Shown in pieces: positions 22,870-34,741 of a DNA stretch of 64,000 bases. Source of the DNA: Alisma plantago-aquatica. Its lineage: Eukaryota > Streptophyta > Magnoliopsida > Alismatales > Alismataceae. The position numbers and the translations under genes are program-made. Where the stretch lies: the NCBI GenBank assembly GCA_963693085.1, contig OY856410.1:1396158363-1396222362 (forward strand), in the 5' to 3' direction. Below the pieces are notes generated by a model. The model saw nothing but the letters and a program-made list of their open reading frames with translations, was not told where the DNA came from and did not search any database. Each line of letters starts with the position of its first letter. The first letter of the stretch is position 1.

Positions 22870-25478
22870 TACAATGATACTATGCACTTAGAAGCATCTT
22901 ATTCCACCACATAAATTGCGTCTTTTCAACTTCTTCTTATAACATTCTTATCATCTTTCTTTGCGCATACATGTAGGGGTTAAACTATACACATTGAGGA
23001 TCATGTCTCTTAGCCTGCTCAAAACATAAATTTACAGTCTTAGTATGTATTTCATCAACTACCGTTTTAAGTAATTATGTTAAGACGTTTTTATCATTCC
23101 CTCTCCTATTAATCTAATAATCATAATTTAATATATATTCGTGTCATGACTTATGCAATGAGCTTTTGAAGGACTAGGGGGGCGTGTACCCTCAAATTTT
23201 GGAAAACAATAATATAGTAAGAATTTTATAACACAAATATCATATTGACGTATTAGTTGAAATATAATGTAAGTTATTCGATTGTTATTTAGAAACACAA
23301 ATAGCTCTAAATTGAGTCGGTGCAATCGATTACAATTACACACTAATGAAAATATTGATGACCATACATAAGCAATTAATCACTTCCAATTTTGAACTTT
23401 TGCTTTTTATGTTTTATTAGTCAATCACTATCTACATAAGAAAAGATTCATGTGTCTATACATAGATAGATCCAAACAATGAAACTACATCAAGTCATGT
23501 AGTGTATAAAGATTGAAATATTAGTCAAATATCAAAAATTATACACTTATATAAATTTGAAAAGATAACATCAAAATTTGTGTCTATCGAAGAAAATATA
23601 AGTTATATCTAATTAAAAATTTCTTTGGCATTAGACAAAAAGAGAACATGGAAAAACATGTGAAGTTGGTAAAATAGAGAAGAAAAAGGAGGAAAATTCA
23701 TCGTGAAGATGTAATATTAATCAAACAGAGAGAGAAAAAGAAGGCTAACATGTAAAAATAAACTTAATGAAAAGTTATTATTGTTTCTTTCTACTCATCT
23801 CTTATCCATATTCAAAATAAAAATAATAAACAATATATGGATGGATCTTTCCTTTTTATTCTCTTCACTTTTCCTTTCACAACTTCCCTATTCTATCACT
23901 TTTTGTTTATATAATTCAACAAAAATGTTTCCTTATTTCCTTCTGAAGTTTCCTTCATAGCAAACATTGTGTTGGGACCTCAAAATAAATTGGCACAACA
24001 TAGTAAATTATATTTGTATCCTTCATAGTAGAATATAATACTACAATAAAATCATTTGGGTCTTCTTGTGTGACCCCATCCACTAAACAATGTCATATTT
24101 TATTTTGGTGCATGCTCTTCACTGATAATGTGAATTTATTCCCATTTTCACATATTTGGTATTTTTCTTATATATTAGTAATATTATACATATTGATAAA
24201 TAATTTTATATATCACTTGCATCTTGTGTTTTAGTAATAATATACATTTATCACTAATAAATTTTCTATATAACTAGCATTTTATTTATCTTTTAGTAAT
24301 ACTATACATATTTCACTAATCAAGTGACGATGAAAAATGACTATGTTTTTATCCTTTGAAAGAGACAAGATTGAATAATTTACTATTTATGACTTTAGAG
24401 ATCTTATCAACTACACTACTTTGATACAGAGAATAATAACAATTCATTGACTTCAGATTTTTATATTTTATAAAAAAAACTTAATTTTGTATGTTAAAGG
24501 CAAATGAGATATCATTCTAGGATATTTTTCTAGTTTTATCTGAATAAGTATTGTTTTTCCCTATATATATAATCAAGATTTGTCACTTCTCAATTTCCAT
24601 ACTAACACAAACATCTTACACTAGATTTATGGATCTACCACTACATACACAATTAGTAGAATATGTGCACAATGTTTAGAGAGAAATAGTTATTTGACCA
24701 TTTGTTAAGCGAGAATCATCTTTGTGCTAAATTGGACCGTATTCCATTTGTAGAATGCATTTATACATGGTTATAGAAGAAGTCATCAACCAATGTTAAC
24801 AATCACCTTTTCAAGAACTCTATAGTTATTCCAACCACAATTGGTTACACAAACGAGCACACACTAGAAATTGTGCGTGCTATAGTTATAACAATCATCA
24901 CTCATAACAATACCATTGTGAGGGAAATAACAAATCAGGTGTTCAAGGCAAGAAAAATCATGTGGTATGAAATAAGAAGAAAGGGTGAAGAATAAATTCA
25001 TGTATATAATGTTGTAAGAAGCAAACTTTGTTGAAAATATTAGTTTTTATGTATTGAAAAAAGAAACCAATGAAAAGTATGAGTTCATGTAAATTGGGGC
25101 CTTAATTCAACCTAGTTGAGAGGAATATTCAACTCTAATTTTATCTGTGCAATGCTGAAGTATAGATCAACATCACATGTTCACGAATGGAATCAATATC
25201 TACTACAAAACACACTCATATTCATAGTTGGTGGTCAATTTACTACAAGCAGTTGCTTTTCAATCCCAAACATGTTATTATATGGTGTGGGGGTATGTCA
25301 AGTGACAAACTAAGTTTTCTAGGTTTCGGGCTGAGTTCTACTCATCCGTAAAATTGCTCTGAATGCTTTTTCACTATTCATCCTTCTACATTTTTCTAGA
25401 GTTCCAATATGGTTTGCTTTATCAATAAATCTATATACAAAGATAAACATATATGTCTGATTTTAAAATGAATAAATA
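22870..25478. other. Unassigned AT-rich DNA
   Basis: No gene or element boundaries recognised apart from the G-rich fragment near 23155-23200. Short ORFs are unsupported. Confidence 0.4.
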
Positions 25479-26690
25479 TGTTAACAACCCAAAATTAAAC
25501 AATACTAGTCATAATTTGGTAGTTTTATTCGATGTGGTTTATGTAAATTTGATACATGGTTTGAAAATGAACTTGGCTTCCTAAGGCTAACCTACATCCC
25601 ACCACTGCCATGATAGTTGAGCTCATGCCTTGAGGCACACACCAAAGACCCTTGGGGCACAGGAAAAGCTCACCAATGAGCACCTCAAGCACTACACCAC
25701 AGGCTATCAATAACACCCCCATTCTACAAGGAAAGGGATCACTTCACACTGGATGACAAAGTGTGATCACATTCTGCTCCCTCCATCGATCTTCGGGAGA
25801 GTGTCTGAGATTCTTCCATTGGTTTGCACTAACCAAGGATGAGAGTCTGAGATTCTGTGGAACTCCCTCTTTTTCATGCTAGTTTCAAAGAACTTCTTTA
25901 AGAGAAGAAGGTGACAAGAGCTGATGGCCATGTTTTACTTTGCCTTCTCCTACACCTGAGATAGAAGGAGGTCTTCATCGAGCTTCAATACCATTTTGTG
26001 TTACTATATACATGTTTTCTTTGTTCTTCTCTACCTATCTTCATCATGTTCATCTCCATCCATCTATTCATCTTCATGTCTTTGTTCATTTATCAATCCA
26101 AACAGTCACTCATCACCATGATTGGATAATTCATTTTCTTGGTTGGGAGTAGCTACTAAGGCTCTCCCAAACATACTTATATCCACTGATGTATATACCC
26201 TTAGCAAAGTTTATTTTCAAACTCTTGGTCTTTAATATTTCACTTGCATGATTAGCTACCATTTTGTGTTTTTTGATTGCTAATTCCTCAAGAGAGTAGC
26301 ATAAACTTGTATCTAAGAGTTATGGAGTATCATGAATGCATGAGAATGTTGGAATGCTAAAGCTAATGATCATATGGTTGTATGTTTTATTGTTTGGTTT
26401 CCATCTCGAGAGGGAGTGGCATTCTTCTGATCTAGTTAGGGTATAGATACCTGTGATGATTGCTTGTAAACTATGCTAAGGGTATACAATTGGTGTGAGT
26501 ATTGCATGTTGGTGAGTTTTCTTACTTGGTGAAACTCAATCCATGTGTGTATTCCTTCTTTTCCTCATTCATATAGTTTCTACCTTACTTTAGTTGTTAC
26601 TTTGTTGTTCAGATACCATGATTTTGCAAGGAACACTTATCTTCTTATTAGATGGGTGTAACTAAGCTAAAGGTTAGTATTTTTTTCTAG
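25479..26690 (+). mobile_element. Athila-like LTR fragment, plus strand
   Basis: This copy matches the minus-strand LTR at 11577-13635 over about 26130-26680 (see shared phrases there). A possible start is TGTTAACAACCC at 25479, comparable with TGATAACATCC at 13635. No primer site or polypurine tract is attached, so it is a solo or truncated LTR. The ORF at 25940-26152 inside it is not supported as a gene. Confidence 0.6.
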
Positions 26691-27152
26691 ATCTATCAGT
26701 CTTAATGTAATAATTGACTTCCACAAAGACCTAATATGATCTTGTAGCATTATTAACCCTAACCCTTTCCCAAAGACTTTCACAATCACCAAAAATGTCA
26801 TGGCTTCATTGCATTTATTTATATGTTTTCTTTGATATTAAAATGTGGAATCTGTTCAATTCCTTTATGGTGATGTCTTGCTTGGTTAATTGGATATTCA
26901 TGTCTTCAAATCCCAATATAGATGTAGGATTATGGATGCTAGAAATTTTGAAGATGGTGTTGCAACAAACTGGGATGTGTGAGTTCATAGTTGATTGATG
27001 GCCTCTTGTGGGTCTACCCATCAAACCTTTGTTCACTTGAGGAAAAATAGCCTCATTAGATTTCATCACATCAACTTCTATATACACCCCATGAACCATC
27101 AATGTCCATTTACACCCCAAGAATATTATACTCAATTTTGAAATTTCACCTA
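26691..27152. other. Flank of the Athila element, with an unrecognised minus-strand ORF
   Basis: An open frame of 106 codons lies at 27135-26815 on the minus strand (it contains TMNSHIPVCCNTIFKISSIH). I do not recognise it. It ends next to the retrotransposon insertion point and may be part of an older element. A chance ORF is also possible. Confidence 0.25.
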
Positions 27153-28690
27153 TGGTGCGTCCTCGCTAGTGGTGCTTTTACACCCCACGAGGTTGGAGTG
27201 CACGGGATGTGGGATCTTATGCTTCCGAAATTTATGTTATCCCTAACCGAGTCGATCACTAAGACTAAAACAGGTCACTCGCAAGCGTACAAGGTACTGT
27301 TGTAGTATAGGTGATTGGCAAGATAAGGGGTCGAACCACAGAGATAGAGGGGGCACTAGAGTTAGACAGAGTATGATATGTTCCTTTTGCGGAGCTTAGG
27401 GTTTTAGGGTTTTAAAAGGTTTGGTTGTTTGATTACGCTAATGAGCAAGTAAGAAATGTGAGATGGAAACTAAGTTATGGAAGAGCAAGAAAATTAGTAA
27501 ACTAAGTTAACAAACTAACTAAGCAAGAGCAAGAGGAGCTACACTACTCTAGCAAGGCAAGAAGCAATTAAGAACTAAACCAACCACTAGCAAGAGCAAG
27601 AGCCTAAGTTAACACTAAAGAGTAAAACTAAGCAATTGACTAAGTTAGACTAAAGCAACTAAACTAGACTAGCATGAACAAGCAAACTAAGCGATTAGGG
27701 TTTTAAGCAAGGTGATTAAGGTGGGTGGGCTGTTTGGGGAATGTAACTTTGATATTAGTTGGGGGAAGATCATTAAACAAGCATGGTTCTCATTTCATAT
27801 CTAGATTACCAAACCAAACAATAAGGTCAATGCCATTAGAACATACCCTATACTACTAGTAGAAGGCTAGGATTAGGTGTAATTATAATGAGATTAACCA
27901 AATCTAGGTTTCTAGGGTAAGTGATAGTGAGTAATTGAGGGTTTAGGGTAGAGATGGGAGCAGAGATGAGGGTATTTAACCTCATGCCACTAGCCACTCT
28001 AGCCTTTAGAAGGCCCAAGACAATCACATCAATCTCACTTACACTAGCTACTTAGATCTCACACTCATTTGTAGGAGGAGGGATGTGTATGTAGGAACAA
28101 AGGGGTTAGCTAGGGATCCACTAATTGGACCTAGGAGCCATTCCTAAGATTGCCACATACACCCCAATTCCTCCTAGAAACTAAGTGTCATCAAAAACCT
28201 CAAAACAAGCAATTCATACAAGAAGCACAAGCCACATGCAATAAGATAGGAAAAGAGATAGAATCAAGAAGTAATCATCATAGATATGAATTAAGTTCAT
28301 TACAAGAAATTATCCCCCAACATGGTATCGAAGTTACATTTAAATCCCAAACAGCCCACCACAAGGGGCTTAGCTAGACATGATCAAGAAAACTAGAAAA
28401 GAAAGGGGTAGAAGAAGTAGGGACTCCATGAAGCTTGATGTAGAAGCCTCCTTCACCTCCAAGCTTGTTGTAGACGTCCTCCCTCCTCCAAGGGTGCAGG
28501 GGTGCATGAAATGGTAGGGTATTATGGATGAAAACCTAGGGAACTAGGTTTCCATGGTGGAATGAGGGTGGAAATGTTGGATGATGAGCCCAAAATGCAA
28601 GGGGATTGCACAAAGAGCTCAAGGGTGGAGAGTGGAGAGTGGAGCTTGGAGCAGCTGTAGGGGCATCTAACCTTCATGCCCTAGCCACCA

Positions 28691-28705
28691 TCTATGTATA
28701 TATAG
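28691..28705 (-). promoter_or_regulatory. TATA box of the Athila 3' LTR
   Basis: The minus strand reads CTATATATACATAG. The same box is in the other LTR at about 42186-42198. Confidence 0.6.
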
Positions 28706-28779
28706 GTGGTGGGGAGGCACTAGGGTAAGTGGGGGTAGTTTAGGAAAAGTAGTGAAAAGTGGGGTAGGTTTGGTGGACC

Positions 28780-29290
28780 ACCACGGCCGTGGTGGTGTGC
28801 CACAACCGTGGTGATGGTGGTGGAGAATGGTCATGGAGTGGTGAAATGGTTGTGGTGTGAAGGAATTGGAAAAAAGGTTAAGTATGGTGGTAGCCACGGT
28901 CGTGGTGGGTTAGGGGCACCACGGTCGTGTTGGGTAACACAGCCGTTTCGATGGAGGGAGAGGCGGTCGTGGCACAGCAGCACGGGCATTTTAGTCTTCA
29001 TCAACCACAGTCGGGGCAGAGGGCCACTGTCGTGGCGATTTGGGGTGACAACCTGTAACTCTGGCCAAATTGGTGCAATAATTCCCACGAGCGTGGTGGT
29101 TGCCCACGGTCATTTTCTCTTCTTCGTACCACGACCGTGCTGATGGCCACGGTCGTGGTGTCTTCAATGGCCACGGTCGTGGCAGGTGGCCATGACCGTG
29201 GGATTCTGTGGAAAAACCTTGTTGGAAAGGGCACTTCATTGCTAAAAAATGCACGACTGTGGCGTTGTGGCCACGGTCGTGGCGAGGCTT
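28780..29290 (-). promoter_or_regulatory. U3 array of CCACGRCCGTGG-type near-palindromes
   Basis: About sixteen copies or variants of CCACGGTCGTGG / CCACGACCGTGG / CCACGGCCGTGG occur in 0.5 kb upstream of the LTR TATA box. Each is a CACG/CGTG inverted pair. The same array is in the 5' LTR. Position and form suggest a binding-site array or enhancer; no binding protein can be named from sequence. Confidence 0.6.
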
Positions 29291-29609
29291 GCATCACTTT
29301 ATTACACTTCAATCTTCGTCATTCTCGGATGTCTTTGCTTGGTGATGACCCTTGGCCATTGGAGGTAGGTTGAGGGAGATTTTGGGGCCTTCTTTGGGTC
29401 CCTCCATGATTGGGGGAACCCTATAACTCCTTCTTTTTGTCTCGTCCATCTAAACATGGTCCAAGTACCTGAAAACAGTGCAAAGAACATCCATAAGAAT
29501 ATTTGCAATGATAACCATATTAGGGGCAAAAGACTTGTAATCTAACATGTGTAGATGCAACTTAAGTAAAAAATGGCACAGGATGGAGCCCTAAAATAGG
29601 GCTACATCA

Positions 29610-29641
29610 CCACCCCAAACTTAAAACATACTTGTCCTCAA
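29610..29641 (-). other. Polypurine tract of the Athila element
   Basis: The minus strand reads TTGAGGACAAG, then GTTTGGGGTGG directly abutting the LTR start TGATGTAG. Confidence 0.85.
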
Positions 29642-30616
29642 GTATGCTCCAACTCAATCTCTCTACAAAACTTCCACTAAAAGAAATGACATACGCAATG
29701 TAAAAGATGATTATTACTGAATGGGATCAAAGATGACTGAGTGCATGCATTTCACCTCTCTCCTCTCCTACTTTCACAATCCAAACATGAAAAGAGCACA
29801 AAGCACATGAACTTCACATATAGCGCGTAGAATACACAAGTTATCCATACTTCTTCCATAAAGTTCCGGGTAAACCGTTTCATGATGGTGTTAATCAAGG
29901 ATGACTAGGAGTGTTGTTTCACATTCATGCATTTAGTCTTATATTTCAAATCATACCAAATGACCCACGTTGCTGTGGAAAAAAAAAGCAAAATGAGCTA
30001 AGTTTGATGCTTCTTAGCTCAATGGGTATGAAAGTGGAAGAAAGGGTTGAGGTAAGATATTTGGAGTGTTTTTACACACTCGTCTTTTCTTTATTTGAGT
30101 GCTCTTAAACAGGAGCATCCTTTTATTTTGTTTTTTCTTTTCTTTTTCTTTTCTTTTCTTTCTTGACCTTGGTGTAGATAGGGCAAATGGTGGATAGAGT
30201 GAAGCGGGGAGGTAAAGATATGGCCACCCCAAACTTTTGGAGGTGGCCAAGGCTGATTATGTGCACTAGGGCATCCTTTTATGAGGTGGAGGGGTATGAA
30301 GATGGTGGAAGAAGAATCGGGTCAAAGAGGGGTCATTGGGATGATTTTCCATATAAGACATCATGCATGAAAGTTAATCCAATACTTCATCCTAGATATC
30401 ACACCACATGAATGAACAAGATGAAATTGATATATCAAACAAGTGATTCCACAAACACTAAGCGTTCAAAGCTTGCTCAAGTTCACAATTCAGCCAAATC
30501 AATCACAGTCATAAGAGAGGTGATGCACATGTAAAAAGTCAAACATTGATACCACTTAGCAATAATGCATGGCATTTCACTTGCACTAGTCAAAGGTCGT
30601 CATTTTTACTCAAAAC
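29642..30616 (-). mobile_element. Athila non-coding spacer between pol and 3' LTR (distal part)
   Basis: The minus-strand region downstream of pol, where some Athila elements carry an env-like ORF. No long ORF or membrane-protein pattern is visible here. It is interrupted at 30621 by the solo LTR. Confidence 0.6.
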
Positions 30617-30621
30617 AGTAG
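30617..30621. other. Target site duplication AGTAG (left)
   Basis: AGTAG directly precedes the TGTGATGG terminus at 30622 and is repeated exactly at 33756-33760. Confidence 0.8.
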
Positions 30622-33600
30622 TGTGATGGAGTGCACTCTTGGAATCCTAAATGTCCAATGACATAAGTGAAATCATATGGTTGAAGTTTCATAAAGTTTG
30701 GATGATCCTAGATACTGTTACTAAGGTTTGAAAATAATGGTACTTGGGACCAATGTTTCATATTAGTAGCCTAGGCTTTTGATCATATGTGTCACAATTA
30801 TGTTTTGCACCTTCCCTATCATTTGAGGAGTGCCACATATTAGCTTTTTGGTACTATGATCCATGACGATGGAGTGGGCAGTTCAGCCAAGGCAAAAGAT
30901 CACGTTCATCCACGATCTGTGATCGTGTGATTGGAGTGAGAGGATGGGGGCAGTTACTTTTGACAGTGCAGAGACTCTATGACCCCCCTCAACTGTATAA
31001 TATGAATCTAGGTTCAATGAGTTTGAGTGCTCGGTCTCCCTTATCTCTCCACCACAAACTGTAGGTGGAATAGGACAAGAGAGGTGGAATCGTAGGGGAG
31101 AACAGGAGGAGGAACCTCCACTAGCAAATGGTGGTGAGCCAACCTAGACGGAGATCCATGGACATGGAAGCGGCACCCACGCATGCCAAAACGGACGATG
31201 CACTCCGGCATCAGGCTCCGGCGGCGGCCTGGACCGGGAAGGCGACCACCATGCGTCAGGCCTTGAGCGTGACTGCGAGAACGTGAAGGAGGAGAGTGCT
31301 CAGTGGCAGCACGGGTGGGCGTTTTGTTGAGAATGATAGACCTGAAAGGACGCCATGGCAGAACTCTTGCCCGTGTTCCGGTCCAGTGTAGGTGCTAACA
31401 CAGACGACACCCCACGGACGCAAGCTTAACGGCGGGCAGCGGCTGTGATGCGTGAGAACACAGAGGAAAGGGAGTTTAGAGGAGATCAGCTGCCGCTAGC
31501 CTCGCCGGAGTTCTGGCTCACGGCATCAACCACCACCTATGTAGGTTTGTCTGTATGCGCCAAAGGTTTTGGCGGCTGACCGCACACCAGAGCTAGGATC
31601 GACGATGGTGCCAAGCATGGACGCACAAAGATGTCGAGCAGAGAGGTGGTGCGTCTGTGTAGTTATAGAGGAGGAGACACAGGTGTAGCACTACAGATGC
31701 GAGAAACTCGAGGTGAGTGAGAAGATCTAGAAGAAGTCGACCTGTCGTCGGAGTTTGGAGATGCAGCGTCACTCATGAAGTGGAGCACGTGCTCTGTTTG
31801 TTCCTCGGCGGAGCTAGTCCAGGCGGCGGCCATGGCCCTTGAGTTGCGATCAGGAAGCTCTCTGTGCTTACTCACCCAAGCTAGGCCAGGTGGCGGCACT
31901 ATGTGGAGAACAGAGTTCTCGCACTGGGCACTTTGTGCAGATCGTGAGGAAGAGAGGTCGGTCGCTGCCTTGCTTTGCGGAGGCGGCCGTTTTCCAGGCG
32001 GCTCGTGCACAGAACAGTAGGGCGTTGAGTTGAGAAAGAAAGAAAGAGAGGAGAGCGGGCGAACCGCTAGGATAAACCCTGAACTAGACGGCCCAAGGCA
32101 GGAGCTGCGCCAGCCCTTAGTGCCACATGTCGATGTCTGAGTGGTCCAAAAAGGTAAAATCTTAGTAATTGTTCAGATCTTCTATAAATCACAATAAATA
32201 GCCTGCTTATCAGAAAATGACATATAATATACCAAAATGTTCAGAAAAATGTGAAGAACAATATGAAAGTATAATATTAGGATTTTGAGGAACTAATATT
32301 AGTGATATCATGTAAGATATAGAATGCTTAGTTCATGAGTAGTAAATATCAAATGATGACAAAGAATTATGGAAAAATGTCAGTAAACCTGTAATTATGT
32401 TTACAATTCATATGATGTTAGATATGGAGATGTTGATGTACAAAAGCATATAATTTGATTAATATGGCTAATTAGGGCTAATAACACTAAAGATAATGCA
32501 ATAAATACATACATGCTTAATAAATGATGAAATTTACAGAGTAAGCTCATATCAGTATATGGAACCTAATGTTCAGATAACGAACCATAATCTAGAGAAT
32601 GACATCAGTAAGATAAGTATAAGACAAGAATGCAAGTAATGATGAGAATATCATAATGAGATAAGAAAACCCTAATGAGAACACGACTAGGGTTAAGATG
32701 AGATGTGAGATGATGAGAACTTGATGGTGATATGATCTTGTCTTAATCAGGGTTGACCAGGATGTAGACGATATGAGGAATATGTGATTAGAATGATATA
32801 TCTCTTTGGAAGGTACGCCATTACCTCTTACTTGGCTTATTATACAATATGCTTGCGTTATATGGTAGTACAAACTTGGCATATGATATTGATTGAAATG
32901 TTTGTTCTTGTATGATATGTTGCATGATTTTCCATACTTATTGTTATGAATACATGAAACATAATATATCTATTCCATTATATCTAAGCACTTCAACTCT
33001 TTGGTAGTAAAGTGCTGGAAATAAGTACTTCAACTCTTTGGTAGTAAAATACTTGGAAGTGATCCAACTCTTTGGTAGTAGATCAAATTGTGAAATGATC
33101 CAACTCTTTGGTAGTAGATCATAAAGGCCTTAATGCATTCAACTCCCAGGTAGTAAATGCATGGATGATATAATGGAAAATGTGCTTAAAATATGTGTTC
33201 TCTTTTGTTAATGAATATCTTGGTGCAAGTATACACTTTTTCTTATATTTCTTTATAACTGCCAAGTATTAGTTTTATCTTATTTTCAAGATATGATGAG
33301 AGGTATATAAAAGACATGTAGGCATACTCAGTGCAATATTCTTGAAATATTGTGCTGACGTGTACCACATGTAATCTTTTGTTTAGGTTGTGCTTATGCT
33401 CTTGAAGATCTAGGATAGTTGAGAGTTGTGTAGCGAGCTGATGTACAGGTGGACCTGTTGTCTTAAGATCCTGTTGTTTAGATGTAGTACATGTATATGT
33501 TATAGTTTGTTGTTCAATATGTAATATCAAATGTTGTAATAATTCATGTTGTAATTATATGTTGAATGGTAAACATGTGTTGTGGTTTTATTATTGTTCA

Positions 33601-33755
33601 TGTGCATGTGCTACTGATTGTTTCCTTCTGACTCCCTCGATTTTCTTCTTCTTAGCCTAGTGTGTGGTGTTTAAATTGTGATTCTCGCTGAGGTGAGGAT
33701 TTCAATTTGGATGTCACACATCAGATTAAGTTTTAGAAAATTCGGGGACGTCACA
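30622..33755 (-). mobile_element. Solo LTR (3134 bp), chromovirus-like, nested in the Athila spacer
   Basis: The minus strand starts TGTGACGTCCCCGAATTTTC at 33755 and ends CACTCCATCACA at 30622. The ends form a TGTGA/TCACA inverted repeat, and the segment is bracketed by a perfect 5-bp duplication AGTAG. No primer site, polypurine tract or pol motif lies inside, so it is best explained as a solo LTR left by LTR-LTR recombination. The TGTGACGTCCC start resembles Tekay/Del-type chromovirus LTRs. It carries a GC-rich island at about 31100-32130 and a tandem repeat at 32990-33150. ORFs in the island (for example 31663-32010) are not treated as genes. Confidence 0.8.
32990..33150. repeat. Tandem repeat in the solo LTR
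   Basis: Four copies of CAACTCTTTGGTAGTA plus one variant (CAACTCCCAGGTAGTA) are spaced roughly 30-40 bp apart. Confidence 0.85.
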
Positions 33756-33760
33756 AGTAG
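33756..33760. other. Target site duplication AGTAG (right)
   Basis: An exact repeat of 30617-30621. Joining the flanks restores continuous Athila spacer (CAAAACAGTAGAGACTGG). Confidence 0.8.
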
Positions 33761-34741
33761 AGACTGGGTCAAAACATACTTTTTAGACAAGAAATCTCAA
33801 ATTTGGGCAAAATTGGCCAAAATGGTGCCAATTTGCACTAAATCACATCTAAACCTACTTTAGGGGAATTTAAAGCATAAAGCAGCAAATTCTACTTAAA
33901 ATGCACAAGAAACTACAAAAACTACATGAAGATGCAATGCATGATATGGAAAAGCAAAATAAGCAAAAATTTTGAAAAAATTACACAAAAATGCAGAAAT
34001 CAACTACATGCCATGCAATGAATAGAGCAATAACAATAAAACTAAACTCAATGGCAGAGGTGATAACAAAATGACAAAAAGAGAGAGATAGGGTGGTGCA
34101 TACCACCCTACCCACCCCAAACATTAGAATCATGATGTCCTCAGCATGAAACTATAGCTTAGGGGGGGATAGGGGAAGTTTGTGGTCAGGGTTGGGTAGC
34201 ACAGTCGTGGCGGGTGCCACGGTTGTGTTGTCGATGAATAACGCCCCTGTTTGTCCTTGCCACGGTCATGGCAGGGTGCCACAGTCGTGGTCGTTTTTCT
34301 TCAACACGGTCGTGGCTGCTACCCACGGTCATGGCGATTCTTGCTAACAACCTATAACTTCGGCCAATTTGGTGCAATAATTCCCACGGTCGTGTTTGGC
34401 CACATACACCACGGTCGTGGTCGAGCTCCACGGCCGTGTTGGGGTTGTCTCCTCAATTTTCCAAATTCAAAACTTGAACTTCAACTTCATTTGTTCTTTG
34501 GCCACAAATCTAACTAAATGGCCATGATTTACTTCTAAAACCCCTCTCTCTATTGTCTATCACCTTCCATAGCATGAAAACTCAAAAGAAAACTATAAAG
34601 CACAAGTGTGCGTGTGTGTTTTTGTGTAAAATAAAGAAAAAGTATCAAAAGGAGGGTTCAAGAATCTCAAACCACGTGGGTTGCCTCCCACTAGCGCTAA
34701 ATTTAAAGCCTTCAGCCAGGCTTATTGATTGTAGATCTCTA
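33761..34741 (-). mobile_element. Athila spacer after pol, with a copied U3-like segment
   Basis: Non-coding. At 34186-34450 it carries the CCACGGTCGTGG-type motifs and a shared phrase around GGCCAA(T/A)TTGGTGCAATAATTCCCACG that also occurs in the U3 of both LTRs (29060-29090, 43597-43625). It therefore looks like a diverged partial copy of LTR U3. ORFs across it are repeat products. Confidence 0.6.

Larger units (their letters stand above)
27153..29609 (-). repeat. 3' LTR of the Athila element (2457 bp)
   Basis: On the minus strand it runs from TGATGTAGCCC (29609) to GGACGCACCA (27153). It pairs with the copy at 40649-44127. A TATA box lies at 28691-28705 (minus strand). Upstream of it, in U3, is a dense array of near-palindromic motifs (28780-29290). 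The downstream part is rich in AAGCAAGAG and CTAAG phrases. ORFs read through the array are products of the repeat and not genes. Confidence 0.92.

Noticed and set aside
28667..29373. Many overlapping ORFs on both strands
   Set aside because: They are produced by the repeated CCACGGTCGTGG motif, which is open in several frames; the same ORFs occur in the other LTR.
31663..32033. 115-codon minus-strand and 81-codon plus-strand ORFs in GC-rich DNA
   Set aside because: They lie inside the solo LTR defined by TSDs; low stop frequency follows from high GC, and no domain is recognisable.
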